Assembly (NCBI GenBank): GCA_012516075.1
Contig: JAAYXE010000089.1
Location: 1-49,185, forward strand
Source of the DNA: Chloroflexota bacterium
GTDB lineage: Bacteria > Chloroflexota > Anaerolineae > Anaerolineales > UBA4823
Length of the DNA: 49,185 nucleotides
Direction of reading: 5' to 3'
Of the stretch, positions 1-9,082 are shown piece after piece (positions within the stretch are counted from its first letter, which is position 1; every line of letters starts with the position of its first letter). A program made the translations under genes and the position numbers. The notes beneath the pieces were generated by a model. It searched no databases and was not told the DNA's origin. It was given only the letters and a program-made list of their open reading frames with translations.

Positions 1-502
1 GCGTCACCACAGTGCGGTGTTCATCCGAAAGCTGCATCAGGGCGTCCCGTACTCGCCGGGCTTGTTCATTCTGTTCAAACAACTGCTCGGGGTCCGGAGC
101 GTAACCGGTCGTCCCCAACCACTCGGTTCCCGACTCATCGGCGTCAATGTAATCCAGAGAAACCACCTCGCGCCGCCGGCGCAGGCGGAACTCATCGTAG
201 CAGGCGTTCTTCACGATGGTCAGCAGCCAGCTCCGAAAAGACGGGCCTCGAAAGGTGTTGTATTTTTCAAAAGCAGTCAGGAAGGCATTCTGTGTGATGT
301 CTTCCGCAGCAGCCGGATCACCCAGCAGGTAATATGCCAGACGGTAGGCTGCATCCTGGTGCTCCAGCACCAGTTCATTAAAATCCTGCAGCGAAATACG
401 CCGGTTTCCCAGGTCGTTTTTCTTCGCGGCGCCCTGTTCGTGGCCGGCACGCTGACGCGCTCGCTCGTTGCCCGCTTGTACCGGAAATGAGGAGGCGTTC
501 AT
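1..502 (-). CDS. ECF-type RNA polymerase sigma factor (3' end cut by window)
   Basis: The reverse strand reads an ATG at 502 preceded by AGGTG at a good distance, and stays open to the window edge (about 167 codons visible). Residues ~40-110 look like sigma-70 region 2: LAYYLLGDPAAAEDITQNAF followed by FRSWLLTIVKNACYDEFRLR, the usual core-binding and -10-recognition helices of ECF factors. The last visible residues (ALMQLSDEHRTVV) are the start of region 4, which recognises the -35 element; the rest lies outside the window. The role is to direct RNA polymerase to a dedicated stress or envelope regulon. The gene diverges from a two-component pair. No anti-sigma gene is visible, since it would lie downstream, off the window. 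The first ~35 residues are charged and low-complexity, so the true start could lie slightly inside. The family call is secure; the subgroup is unknown. Confidence 0.88.
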   Translation of the reverse strand, partial: MNASSFPVQAGNERARQRAGHEQGAAKKNDLGNRRISLQDFNELVLEHQDAAYRLAYYLLGDPAAAEDITQNAFLTAFEKYNTFRGPSFRSWLLTIVKNACYDEFRLRRRREVVSLDYIDADESGTEWLGTTGYAPDPEQLFEQNEQARRVRDALMQLSDEHRTVVT

Positions 503-660
503 AGTAAGTTCACCTGCCAGCATTTTGAATCCCTTTTCCCACTTTTTATCTTAATTACAACCTTGATCGGTGGTCTGCACTCAGGGGTGTGATGACCGTT
601 TTTAGATCTCTACTGCAGACTCCTGTAATGATCTACGAACCTGAACCAAAAAGGTCACGC

Positions 661-689
661 TTGAGTACGCTGTTAATTAAAGTTATAAT
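661..689 (+). promoter_or_regulatory. Sigma-70-type promoter of the response regulator / sensor kinase operon
   Basis: TTGAGT at 661-666 and TATAAT at 684-689 are separated by exactly 17 bases, in an AT-rich patch between divergent genes. Transcription would start near 696, giving a leader of about 78 bases before the ATG at 774. The leader ends in a strong ribosome site, AAGGAGG at 759-765, eight bases before the start. Confidence 0.7.
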
Positions 690-773
690 CCGTTGCAGTC
701 TCCCCGGCATCGCACGGAGGTATAGAAATTCGTACAACTTTCGCGGTATTTACCCCCCAAGGAGGATCACTTA

Positions 774-1436
774 ATGGGGATTCGGATTTTAATTGTGGAT
801 GACCACAAAGTCGTCCGCCAGGGACTGCGAATGTTCCTGAGGCTTGACGAAGAACTGGAAATCGTGGGGGAAGCCTGCAATGGAGTGGAAGCAGTGCGAT
901 TAGCCCGGGAGCTGCAGCCCGATGTGGTTCTGATGGACCTGCTGATGCCTGAGATGGACGGAATCCAGGCGACAGCTGAGATTCGCAAGGCCAATCCGGA
1001 AATTGAGGTGCTGGCGCTGACCAGCGTTATCGATGACGCCACCGTGCTGAACGCTGTACGCGCCGGCGCGATCGGTTATCTGCTCAAAGATACCGAGCCA
1101 GAAGACCTCTGCCGGGCTGTTAAAGCGGCGGCCGCCGGGCAGGTGCAGCTGTCCCCCCAGGCAGCCGAGCGCCTGATGCGTGAGGTGCGCATGCCGGAAG
1201 AGAACGAAGCCGCTCACGAAGCGCTTACCGAGCGCGAGACCGAGATTCTGCGCCTGCTGGCACAGGGCAAGGCGAACAAAGAAATTGCCCACGAACTGCA
1301 TATCAGCGAGATGACGGTGAAAACCCACGTCAGCCGCATCCTCTCCAAGCTCAATATGCCCAGCCGTACCCAGGCAGCCCTTTATGCTGTGCGCAGCGGG
1401 CTGATTTCTCTGGATGAAACGGAAAATGTCTCCTGA
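774..1436 (+). CDS. NarL/FixJ-type response regulator (REC + LuxR helix-turn-helix)
   Basis: This 220-aa protein has a standard receiver domain (residues ~1-120) and a C-terminal LuxR-type helix-turn-helix (~150-215). The acidic pair DD at residues 9-10, the phosphoacceptor Asp in VVLMDLLMPEMDG and the Lys in YLLKD are all present. The output domain shows LTERETEILRLLAQGKANKE and the recognition helix SEMTVKTHVSRIL. It would bind DNA as a phosphorylated dimer and control transcription. The start has a near-perfect ribosome site (AAGGAGG). Its last 23 bases overlap the sensor kinase gene in another frame, so the two are almost certainly translationally coupled and form a cognate pair. The HisKA_3 kinase class of the partner is the usual match for NarL-type regulators. 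The target genes cannot be read from the window. Confidence 0.93.
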   Translation: MGIRILIVDDHKVVRQGLRMFLRLDEELEIVGEACNGVEAVRLARELQPDVVLMDLLMPEMDGIQATAEIRKANPEIEVLALTSVIDDATVLNAVRAGAIGYLLKDTEPEDLCRAVKAAAAGQVQLSPQAAERLMREVRMPEENEAAHEALTERETEILRLLAQGKANKEIAHELHISEMTVKTHVSRILSKLNMPSRTQAALYAVRSGLISLDETENVS

Positions 1437-4400
1437 GCTCCGCTCACCGCGCAGCGGTCAACAGTACCGCCGCCGGCCAACCTGGACCCGCTGCTCCCCC
1501 CTGCCAGGCATCTTTCTACTGCTCAGCCTCTTTTTCAGCCTGCTTCCCGCTCCCCATCTGGTGCAGGCTGCTCACGGAGTGCTGCCAGAGGGCAGTTATG
1601 CTGCCCGGCAGTCCATCGACCCGCCCCAGCCCTTTTCCGGAAAGCTCCCCAGCTTTCGTCTGGAGCATCTGTCCATTGACGATGGCCTGTCCAACGACAA
1701 CATCACAGCCATCCTGCAGGACCACGAAGGGTATCTGTGGTTCGGCACCGGGGAAGGGTTGAACCGCTACGACGGTTACCATTTCACCGTCTATCGCCAC
1801 GATCCAGACAATCCCGATTCCCTGCTGGACAGCACGGTCACCGCGCTGTATGAGGACAGCCGGGGCAATTTATGGGTCGGCACCCGCCGCGGGCTGGATC
1901 GCTTCGTGCGCAGCACCGCCGCTTTCGTACATTACCGGCCCAATACGAACGACCCCAACAGTCTGAGCGGCGCCGCCGTGAGCGCCATCCTGGAAGATGA
2001 GCAGGGTTATCTGTGGGTGGGCACGCGCGACGGCGGCCTCAACCGCCTGGATCCCAGCACCAAACAGTTCCAACGCTTTCTCCACGATCCCGGCGACCCT
2101 GCATCGGTTGGCGACAACACCATCCAGGCCCTGTACCTGGATGAGGAAGGCATACTCTGGGTGGGGACCGCCGGCGCGGGGTTAAATTCGTACAACCCGC
2201 AAACCAGAGAATTCACCCGCTACCCGTTTCGTGCCGGTGAACCGGGCTCGCTCGGCTTCTCCTCCGTCACGGCAATTACCGCAGACCGCAGCGGCCGGCT
2301 CTGGGTGGGCACATCCGGGGGCGGCCTGGCCCGCCTGGATTCCACGGGCGGCAGTTTTACCGTCTTCCGCAGCAGTGATGATTTCACCAGCCTGCCCGAT
2401 AATCGTGTCCAGGCGCTGCTGACCGATGCCCTGGGCCGCCTGTGGGTGGGCACACAGAACGGCATGGCCATCTGGAACCAGGATCATGTCGACTGGTATT
2501 TCCAGCGCGATATTGCTGATCCCAACGCGCTGCGCAGCAGCTGGATAAACACGCTCTATGAAGACCGTTCCGGCACCGTGTGGATCGGCACCACCGGCGG
2601 CGGAGCAAGCAAATACAACCGCAATGCCGACCGGTTCGCACGCTTCGAGTACCGCCCGGGTTTTCAAAGCCTGAGCGCCAGCTCCGTCACTTCCATCGTT
2701 GAGGACAATTACTGGGTGCTGTGGGTTGGGACCATGGGCGGCGGGTTGAACCGCATCGACCGCACCACCGGCACCTTTACGTATTACCAGCATCTGGACT
2801 GGGAGCCGAACTCGATCAGCAGCAACGATATCAGCGCTGTGCTGGTCGACGAACAGGGGATCGTCTGGATCGGTACGCGCGACACCGGTCTGAACAGCCT
2901 GGATCCACAGCTGGAACGCTTCCAGCATTATCGCCACAGTCCCGGCGTTCCTGGTTCTCTCAGCAGCGACCGGGTGACCGCCCTGCTCCTCGACCGGCAG
3001 GGGTTTCTGTGGGTGGGCACCGAAAACGGCGGGTTGAACCGCATGGACAGGCGCACCGGGGCGGTCACCACTTTCCTGCACGACCCTGCCCAGCCGAACA
3101 GTCTGAGTCACAATTCCGTAAACGCCATTTTTGAAGATCGGGAAGGGCGCCTGTGGGTAGGCACCCAGGCCGGCATCAACCGGTATGATCCCGAAAAGGG
3201 GTTTATTCGCTACATACATCCTTCGACTGACTTAGATGAGACCGAAGAGGGCTGGCCCAGTAAAGAGCGCATCAACGCCTTCTACCAGGATGCGCAGGGC
3301 ATGCTGTGGATTGGCACCGACGGCGGGCTCAGCCGGCTGGATCCATCCGACGGATCGTTTGCTGAGTTCACCGAGAAAAACGGCCTGCCAAACAACGTGG
3401 TGCGCGGCATCCTGGGGGACGACGCCGGAGACTTATGGCTGAGCACCAACCGCGGACTGGCCCGGTTCAATCCGACTACCCTCACCTTCCGCAGCTATGA
3501 TGTGCGCGACGGTCTGCAGAGCGGCCAGTTCAACACCGGCGCCTGCTTCCGCAGCCGCAGCGGTGAAATGTTCTTCGGAGGCGTCGGCGGGTTTAATGCG
3601 TTCTTCCCCGAACAGGTGAAGAGCACCGAGAATCAGGCGCCGCCGCCCGTGGTGATCACCGCCTTCCGCAAAGGCAATGAGACCGTACGTACCCATCTGG
3701 CGAACAATGAGCGCATTGAACTCTCATATCAGGATTACCTGGTTTCTTTTGAGTTTGCCGCCCTGGACTACTCAGCGCCGGAGAAAAACCGCTTTGCCTA
3801 CCGCCTGGTCGGCGTAGATAAGGATTGGGTACAGGCCGGCACCCGCAACTACGCCAGCTATACCAACTTGAGAGGTGGCGATTACGTTTTCCAGGTGCGG
3901 GCGGCGAACAGCGACGGTGTCTGGAACAACGAGGGCGTATCGGTCCAGGTGCACGTCACCCCGCCCTTCTGGGAGACCCTCTGGTTCCGGGTTACAGCCG
4001 GTGTTCTGATCCTGGGGACCGCTTTCGCAGGGGTGCGCCTGCGCCTGCTCAACATCGAACGCCGCAACCGGGAGCTTGAAGAGCAGGTGGCGCAGCGCAC
4101 GGTCGCCCTGCGGCGGGAGATCATCCAGCGTGAGCTGGCTGAAAAAGCGCGCCAGGCCAGTGAATCGCGCTACCGCGAGCTGGTGGAGAGCGCCAACAGC
4201 ATCATCATGCAGATGGACCGCCAGGGACGCATCACCTTCTTTAACCCCTTTGCCCAGTCCTTTTTTGGTTACACCGAAGAAGAAATCCTCGGCAAGCATG
4301 TAGTCGGCACCATCGTGCCGGAGGTCGGATCCAACGGCGAGGACCTGCGCCTCAAGATCGAAGAACTATTGAAATATCCAGAGCGCTTTTATTCCAGCGA

Positions 4401-5160
4401 AAACGAGAACCAGCGTGCGAACGGAGAACGCGTCTGGGTTGCCTGGACAAACAAAGCCCTGTATGATGCGCAGGGAGAGCTCGCGGAGATCCTGTGCATC
4501 GGCATTGACCGCACCGCGCAGAAGCGGGCCGAGGAAGCCCTGGCCCGCGAAATGGAAGAGCGCGCCGCCATCACCGAGCGCACCCGCCTGGCACGTGAGT
4601 TGCACGACTCTGTATCGCAGGCGCTTTACGGCATCACCCTGGGAGCGCACACCGCGCGTACCCTGCTGGATAAAGACCCCAAGCAGGCGGCCGCCCCCCT
4701 GGATTACGTCTACTCACTTGCACAGGCCGGGATGTCGGAGATGAAAGCACTGATCTTCGAGCTGCGCCCCGAATCGCTCGAATTAGAAGGCCTGGTAGCC
4801 GCCCTGACCAAGCAGGCAGCCGCCCTGCAGGCCCGGCACGAGCTGGCGGTCAATACCTCTCTGTGCGCCGAGCCGGATATCCCGCTGGCCACAAAAGAGG
4901 CCCTGTACCGCATCGCCCAGGAAGCGATGCATAATATCATCAAACACGCGCGTGCGACCCAGGTCGACCTGCGCCTGGAATGTGAGCAGGGAAAGGTCAT
5001 CCTCGAGGTCAGGGACAACGGCGTCGGTTTCGACCCCGAAGCTGAATACCCCGGTCACCTGGGCCTGATCTCCATGCGCGAGCGCGCCCAGCGCATCAAC
5101 GCAGTCATCAGCATCGAGAGCGCGCCCGGTGAGGGTGCCTGCGTGCGGGTTGAGGTGTGA
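1414..5160 (+). CDS. Beta-propeller sensor histidine kinase (two-component regulator propeller, Y_Y_Y, PAS, HisKA_3)
   Basis: This is a 1248-aa membrane sensor kinase. Residues ~31-50 form a signal/anchor helix. Residues ~85-750 hold about 14 propeller repeats with the signature LWVGT..GGLNR.D (for example LWFGTGEGLNRYD, LWVGTMGGGLNRID, LWIGTDGGLSRLD), enough for two seven-bladed propellers. A Y_Y_Y domain (~775-840) and a transmembrane helix (~852-879) follow, so the propellers should face outward. The cytoplasmic part has a coiled linker, a PAS domain (~918-1040), a HisKA_3 dimerisation domain with the phospho-acceptor His1064 in RELHDSVSQ, and an HATPase with N-box Asn1174 and G-box DNGVGFDP. 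It presumably senses an extracellular ligand, in known relatives often a polysaccharide, and phosphorylates the overlapping response regulator. An internal ATG at 1426 is an alternative start. No receiver domain is fused, unlike many Bacteroidetes propeller kinases. Confidence 0.94.
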   Translation: MKRKMSPELRSPRSGQQYRRRPTWTRCSPLPGIFLLLSLFFSLLPAPHLVQAAHGVLPEGSYAARQSIDPPQPFSGKLPSFRLEHLSIDDGLSNDNITAILQDHEGYLWFGTGEGLNRYDGYHFTVYRHDPDNPDSLLDSTVTALYEDSRGNLWVGTRRGLDRFVRSTAAFVHYRPNTNDPNSLSGAAVSAILEDEQGYLWVGTRDGGLNRLDPSTKQFQRFLHDPGDPASVGDNTIQALYLDEEGILWVGTAGAGLNSYNPQTREFTRYPFRAGEPGSLGFSSVTAITADRSGRLWVGTSGGGLARLDSTGGSFTVFRSSDDFTSLPDNRVQALLTDALGRLWVGTQNGMAIWNQDHVDWYFQRDIADPNALRSSWINTLYEDRSGTVWIGTTGGGASKYNRNADRFARFEYRPGFQSLSASSVTSIVEDNYWVLWVGTMGGGLNRIDRTTGTFTYYQHLDWEPNSISSNDISAVLVDEQGIVWIGTRDTGLNSLDPQLERFQHYRHSPGVPGSLSSDRVTALLLDRQGFLWVGTENGGLNRMDRRTGAVTTFLHDPAQPNSLSHNSVNAIFEDREGRLWVGTQAGINRYDPEKGFIRYIHPSTDLDETEEGWPSKERINAFYQDAQGMLWIGTDGGLSRLDPSDGSFAEFTEKNGLPNNVVRGILGDDAGDLWLSTNRGLARFNPTTLTFRSYDVRDGLQSGQFNTGACFRSRSGEMFFGGVGGFNAFFPEQVKSTENQAPPPVVITAFRKGNETVRTHLANNERIELSYQDYLVSFEFAALDYSAPEKNRFAYRLVGVDKDWVQAGTRNYASYTNLRGGDYVFQVRAANSDGVWNNEGVSVQVHVTPPFWETLWFRVTAGVLILGTAFAGVRLRLLNIERRNRELEEQVAQRTVALRREIIQRELAEKARQASESRYRELVESANSIIMQMDRQGRITFFNPFAQSFFGYTEEEILGKHVVGTIVPEVGSNGEDLRLKIEELLKYPERFYSSENENQRANGERVWVAWTNKALYDAQGELAEILCIGIDRTAQKRAEEALAREMEERAAITERTRLARELHDSVSQALYGITLGAHTARTLLDKDPKQAAAPLDYVYSLAQAGMSEMKALIFELRPESLELEGLVAALTKQAAALQARHELAVNTSLCAEPDIPLATKEALYRIAQEAMHNIIKHARATQVDLRLECEQGKVILEVRDNGVGFDPEAEYPGHLGLISMRERAQRINAVISIESAPGEGACVRVEV

Positions 5161-5899
5161 GATAAGCACTCGAATCCTTTTTCTGGGTGATAGTCTTACT
5201 GAAGGCAGTCCGGGTGTCAGCACGCTTGACATTCTTGAAGCGCTGCTTCCCGACTGCAGCCTGATCAACTGGGGCAGGGGCGGGGATTCGGCCCCCAGCC
5301 TGTTCCAGCGTCTGCAAACCCTCCCGTTCCCAACCGACATTGAAATCGCCTTCCTCTGGGTCGGCGTGAACGATGTTTTCCTGAAAGTTTCTCCATCCTT
5401 CGGCCTGCTGCGCCGGCTGCGAAACCAGCACTGGTCTGCAAACCAGACCGAATTTGAAGCCAGCTACCGTAAGCTGCTGGCCTACCTGCAGCCGCGCGTA
5501 CGGCATGTGGTAACGGTGTCGCCGCTGTTCATCGGCGAGCAGCTCGATAATCTCTGGAACCGGACGCTGGAATCCATCATCGCAGCGGTCGAGCGCATAT
5601 CCGCCCAGTACTACGTCAGCCGCTACATTCCGCTGAGAGAAGCATTCGTCCGCGAGTTGGCGCAGGAGCCCTCCTCCGATTATTTGGCTCGCAGCCTGGC
5701 CGTTATCCAGCTCGACAAACTGCTGCGCACCCCGCAGCAGGTAGACGCTGTCTCTGCCCGCCGCGGCCTGAGATTTACGCTGGACGGCGTGCATCTCAAC
5801 AGCCGCGGTGCAAACATCGTGGCAGAGATCTTTTACCAGACCATCCAGGAACTGCTGCAGGCCGCGCAGCCACCGCGGCCGATTGTCAGGTTACAATAA
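5129..5899 (+). CDS. SGNH/GDSL-family hydrolase (esterase/lipase-like)
   Basis: The protein of up to 256 aa opens with the block I nucleophile motif RILFLGDSLTEG, then NWGRGGDS (block II-like Gly), WVGVNDVF (block III Asn), and ends with LDGVHLNSRG, which supplies the catalytic Asp and His of block V. These are the marks of the SGNH hydrolase fold, which cleaves acyl or acetyl esters on sugars or lipids; the substrate is not evident. There is no signal peptide, so it is probably cytoplasmic. The longest frame starts at GTG 5129 inside the kinase gene. A TTG at 5150 would give a start nearer the usual position of block I, and the true start is unresolved. The overlap with the kinase suggests co-transcription with the two-component genes. 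Confidence 0.85.
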   Translation: MRVPACGLRCEISTRILFLGDSLTEGSPGVSTLDILEALLPDCSLINWGRGGDSAPSLFQRLQTLPFPTDIEIAFLWVGVNDVFLKVSPSFGLLRRLRNQHWSANQTEFEASYRKLLAYLQPRVRHVVTVSPLFIGEQLDNLWNRTLESIIAAVERISAQYYVSRYIPLREAFVRELAQEPSSDYLARSLAVIQLDKLLRTPQQVDAVSARRGLRFTLDGVHLNSRGANIVAEIFYQTIQELLQAAQPPRPIVRLQ

Positions 5900-5955
5900 C
5901 CGTCTGAGCTCCTGGGCCTGAACCCTGCATATCATTGGAAAAGGAAAGGACTGCC

Positions 5956-7260
5956 ATGCATACCTGGATTATTGAAGGCGGTTCGCCGCTTCGAGGGGAG
6001 GTAAAGGTCAGCGGCGCGAAGAATTCGATCACCAAATTGATGGTGATGTCGATGTTAACCAGTGAACCCTGCCTGTTCGAAAACGCGCCGCGGATCGGCG
6101 ACAGTCTGATTACTCAGGAAATCTGCGAAGCGCTCGGCGCCCGGTTCTCCGAACCCGGCGACCATGTCCTGCACATTGAAACGCCCGAGATCATCCGCTC
6201 CGATGTGCCGCAGGAGCTGGGCACACGCAACCGCCTGGCGATCATGATGCTGGCCCCGCTGCTGCACCGCACCGGCGAAGCTATCATTCCGGTGGCTGCT
6301 GGCGGAGACCGCATCGGTCCTCGTCCGGTAGATTTTCATCTGGAAGGGTATCGCAAAATGGGCGCGCACGTGGAAATACGCGGGGACGCCTACCACGTGA
6401 CCTGCGACCGCCTCATTGGGGCGGAGATCGAGCTGCCCTTCCCCAGCGTGACCACCACCGAAAACCTGCTTCTGGCTGCCACCCTGGCGAAGGGACGCAC
6501 GTTTATCCGCAACGCAGCCATCGAACCCGAGATCATGGACATGATGATGTGCCTGCAGAAAATGGGCGCCATCATCGACTACAGCGCTGACCGCACCCTG
6601 GTGATTGAAGGCGTAGAATCCCTTTCCGGTACGACCCACACCCTTATGCCCGACCGGATCGTCGCTGCCTCCCTGGCCTGTGCGGCGGTGGCCACCCGCG
6701 GCGATGTGTTCGTCAGCGGGGCGCGCCAGGCCGACATGATCACTTTCCTGAACACGCTGCGCCGCGTGGGCGGCAAATTCGAGGTGCAGGATGACGGCAT
6801 CCGCTTTTATTACGGCGGCCCGCTGAACTCCATTGCCCTTGAAACCCACGTTCACCCCGGGTTTATGACCGACTGGCAGCCGCCGTTCGTTCTGCTGCTG
6901 ACCCAGGCAAATGGTATGTCGGTGGTGCACGAAACAGTGTTCGAAAGCCGCTTTGGCTATGTGGACGAGCTGATCAAAATGGGCGCCGATATCGCCCTCT
7001 ACGACACCTGTCTGGGCGGTCGCAAATGCCGCTTCCGTTTCAGCAACTACCGTCACAGCTGCGTTATCAAGGGTCCAGTGCAGCTCCACGGCGCCGAGAT
7101 CACTGTCCCCGACCTGCGCGCTGGCTTCACCTACCTGATTGCAGCCATTCTGGCTCGCGGCTGCTCGACGATCGACGGTATCGAGCATATTGAGCGCGGA
7201 TACGAAGACCTGGAAGGGATGCTGCGCAGCCTGGGCGCCCAGATCCGCACGGCAGCATAA
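5956..7260 (+). CDS. murA: UDP-N-acetylglucosamine 1-carboxyvinyltransferase (MurA) with Asp at the catalytic Cys position
   Basis: This 434-aa protein transfers enolpyruvate from PEP to UDP-GlcNAc, the first committed step of peptidoglycan synthesis, in the cytoplasm. It shows the EPSP-synthase fold signatures GSPLRGEVKVSGAKNS (the conserved Lys-Asn pair) and RPVDFHLEGYRKMGA, and is of normal family length. The loop that in E. coli carries the fosfomycin-target Cys115 (GGCAIG) reads GGDRIG here, with Asp118. Natural Asp variants are known, for example in mycobacteria and Chlamydia; they are active and fosfomycin-resistant. The start was chosen at ATG 5956 because AAAGGAAAGGA lies just before it; an upstream TTG at 5935 is less likely. 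A GNAT gene follows eight bases after the stop. A MurA paralogue with another role cannot be excluded, but MurA is the best reading. Confidence 0.86.
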   Translation: MHTWIIEGGSPLRGEVKVSGAKNSITKLMVMSMLTSEPCLFENAPRIGDSLITQEICEALGARFSEPGDHVLHIETPEIIRSDVPQELGTRNRLAIMMLAPLLHRTGEAIIPVAAGGDRIGPRPVDFHLEGYRKMGAHVEIRGDAYHVTCDRLIGAEIELPFPSVTTTENLLLAATLAKGRTFIRNAAIEPEIMDMMMCLQKMGAIIDYSADRTLVIEGVESLSGTTHTLMPDRIVAASLACAAVATRGDVFVSGARQADMITFLNTLRRVGGKFEVQDDGIRFYYGGPLNSIALETHVHPGFMTDWQPPFVLLLTQANGMSVVHETVFESRFGYVDELIKMGADIALYDTCLGGRKCRFRFSNYRHSCVIKGPVQLHGAEITVPDLRAGFTYLIAAILARGCSTIDGIEHIERGYEDLEGMLRSLGAQIRTAA

Positions 7261-7268
7261 CCCTGCCC

Positions 7269-8114
7269 ATGTTTGTCGACGCTGAGATCGCAGCCCATCT
7301 GGAAGCGACCTATGCCTGGCGCTGCGCCCAGTATGCCCTGGCCTACGGCCGTCTGAACCCCCCCGCGCAGTCGACTGCCGAGCCGCTGGGCGGCGGCTGG
7401 CTGCTGTACGGGGGAGCCGCCGCGCCGATCAACCGCGCCGTGGGTCTCGGTTTCAATGAGCCGGTCAGCTCAGACCTGCTGGATCAGGTGGAAAACTTTT
7501 ACCACCAGAAGGGTAGTGCGGTGCGCATCGACCTGTGCCCGCTGGCCCAACCTGCGCTGCAGGAGCAGCTTTTCTGCCGGGGTTACCGGCTGGAAGCCTG
7601 GTACAGTATGCTTGTCTTTCCCCTGCAGGATAAAGAACCGGACGTGCCCGTTCCGGAGGACATCCGCGTGGAACCGGCAGAGGCGGATCAGGAAGCACTC
7701 TGGGTGAGTGTAGTGGCGCGCGGCTTTGCAGGAACCCGGGAACCTGGGGCTTCGCCCGACATGCAGGAGATCATCCGCCCGACGTTCCACAGCCAGGGCG
7801 CCCGGCTCTATCTGGCCTGGCGCGGGGACCAGGCCCTTGGGGGCGGGGCGCTGATTCCGTACGGGCCGGCTGCCGAATGCGCCAGCGCCAGCACCCTCCC
7901 CCACGCCCGCCGCAGCGGTGTGCAGACCGCTCTGCTCCACGCCCGCATGCAGGCGGCGCGAGAGGCAGGCTGCCGCTATCTGAGCGTCGTCACCTCCCCC
8001 GGCAGCCTCTCGCAGCAGAACGTACAGCGCTTTGGGTTTTCGCTCGCCTATACGCGTGCGGTCATGGCGCTTCCGCACCGGCTGGAGGCAGGGAACACCG
8101 GAGGCAGGCCATGA
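7269..8114 (+). CDS. GNAT-family N-acetyltransferase, apparently with two GNAT-like halves
   Basis: The 281-aa product has a C-terminal GNAT domain (residues ~135-270): VEPAEADQEALWVSVVARGF at its start, a degenerate acetyl-CoA loop near RRSGVQTALLHARMQAAREA, and a closing QNVQRFGFSLAYTRAVMAL typical of motif B. Residues ~1-125 look like a second, decayed GNAT half, ending FCRGYRLEAWYSMLVFPL. Such tandem proteins acetylate small amines or act as binding proteins; no substrate can be named. The gene lies eight bases after murA and its last four bases overlap the next gene (ATGA), so it sits in the murA operon. There is no convincing ribosome site before ATG 7269, which fits coupled translation. 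Confidence 0.78.
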   Translation: MFVDAEIAAHLEATYAWRCAQYALAYGRLNPPAQSTAEPLGGGWLLYGGAAAPINRAVGLGFNEPVSSDLLDQVENFYHQKGSAVRIDLCPLAQPALQEQLFCRGYRLEAWYSMLVFPLQDKEPDVPVPEDIRVEPAEADQEALWVSVVARGFAGTREPGASPDMQEIIRPTFHSQGARLYLAWRGDQALGGGALIPYGPAAECASASTLPHARRSGVQTALLHARMQAAREAGCRYLSVVTSPGSLSQQNVQRFGFSLAYTRAVMALPHRLEAGNTGGRP

Positions 8115-8953
8115 TCGAGCCATTGAATGACAGTGCGCGGGCCAGTATTTACCCGGATGGTGAACCTGTTATGCCCACAGCAGCGCATCTGCCCCCCGTG
8201 TTCAGCAGAAGAACGTACCTGGAGGACGCCGCTGAGCCTGCTCCTCTGCGGACCGGCCTGAAGTCCACCCACACCATCAGCGGGGGTGCGGCCTCGCTCC
8301 TGGCCGGCACAGCCTTTGCTTTCAGTGGAGTGCTCTTTTTCGCTTTCCTCGCCGGCCGCTTCGACGACACTTCCATTCTCTCCACCAGCGCTTTCCTGGC
8401 AGCCTCCCCGGCTGCTGGGCTGGTGTGGGTGGCGGCGAATTGGAGCGCGGCCTTGGGGGCGCTTCTGGCTGCCGGCGGGGTACTGGCGCTCGAAGAACGG
8501 CTGCATCCCGTCCACCCGGGCCTTGCCCGCTGGACGGCCGCCCTGGGACTGTTCGGCTATGCGCTGCTGGCGCTGACCAGCGTTACAGATCTATATCAGG
8601 TCCGCCGTCTGGCTTCCCTGTTCCCCCTGCTGGAACCTCGGGCACAGGCAGCCCTGGAAGCCGCTGGCCCCTGGACTCTGGATCCGGCCGGGAATCTGCG
8701 GATGCTGCTCTTCGGAACCTGGTTCCTGGCGGCCGGCTGGTTGGGGTTGAGCGGGGCTCGTCTGCCCCGCATCCCTGCGCTGCTGGGCATTCTGGCCGGT
8801 GGTTTGCTGCTCGTGGCTGCCGGTGCAACGCTTTTCGAATGGCCGGCGGTTTCGTCCCTTGCTTTAGCCGGCGTACGGGTGTTCCAGCCGCTGTGGCTGC
8901 TGTGGACGGGCTTTGTGCTGCTGGGCGAGAAGCGCGTCATGCCGGCCGGCTGA
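8111..8953 (+). CDS. Hypothetical multi-pass membrane protein (DUF4386-like topology)
   Basis: Reading from ATG 8111, which overlaps the preceding stop as ATGA and is preceded by GGAGGCAGG, gives 280 aa. The first ~50 residues are polar. They are followed by about six hydrophobic stretches: ~56-82, 95-125, 140-160, 200-220, 225-247 and 255-275. Spacing and the phrase ALTSVTDLYQVRRLASLFPL suggest a small integral membrane protein of the DUF4386 type, but this is only a resemblance. A longer frame reaching back to 7877 was rejected because it lies entirely over the GNAT gene. Function is unknown; it is co-transcribed with murA and the GNAT gene. Confidence 0.7.
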   Translation: MIEPLNDSARASIYPDGEPVMPTAAHLPPVFSRRTYLEDAAEPAPLRTGLKSTHTISGGAASLLAGTAFAFSGVLFFAFLAGRFDDTSILSTSAFLAASPAAGLVWVAANWSAALGALLAAGGVLALEERLHPVHPGLARWTAALGLFGYALLALTSVTDLYQVRRLASLFPLLEPRAQAALEAAGPWTLDPAGNLRMLLFGTWFLAAGWLGLSGARLPRIPALLGILAGGLLLVAAGATLFEWPAVSSLALAGVRVFQPLWLLWTGFVLLGEKRVMPAG

Positions 8954-8955
8954 CC

Positions 8956-8970
8956 GGAATGCAGCATTCC
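8956..8970. repeat. 15-base palindrome just after the membrane protein stop
   Basis: GGAATGC, a single A, then GCATTCC form a perfect palindrome starting two bases after the stop codon at 8953. It is too tight to be a good terminator hairpin and has no T-run, so it could be a protein-binding site or the core of a weak transcript end. Confidence 0.35.
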
Positions 8971-9082
8971 GAGACGTCCACATTCCCCAGGCCTGCCGGA
9001 TCATCTTGCCCCTTTTCCTCTCATCCATTATCATTATGAGGCAAAAAGGGGGAAGTCAATTTGCTGACGAAAGGGTATTTAT

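Noticed and set aside
2182..3219. A 345-codon minus-strand frame opposite the sensor kinase
   Set aside because: Its apparent repeats mirror the propeller repeats on the coding strand.
6055..7188. A 377-codon minus-strand frame opposite murA
   Set aside because: It is the codon shadow of murA, with His/Ala-rich composition unlike any family.
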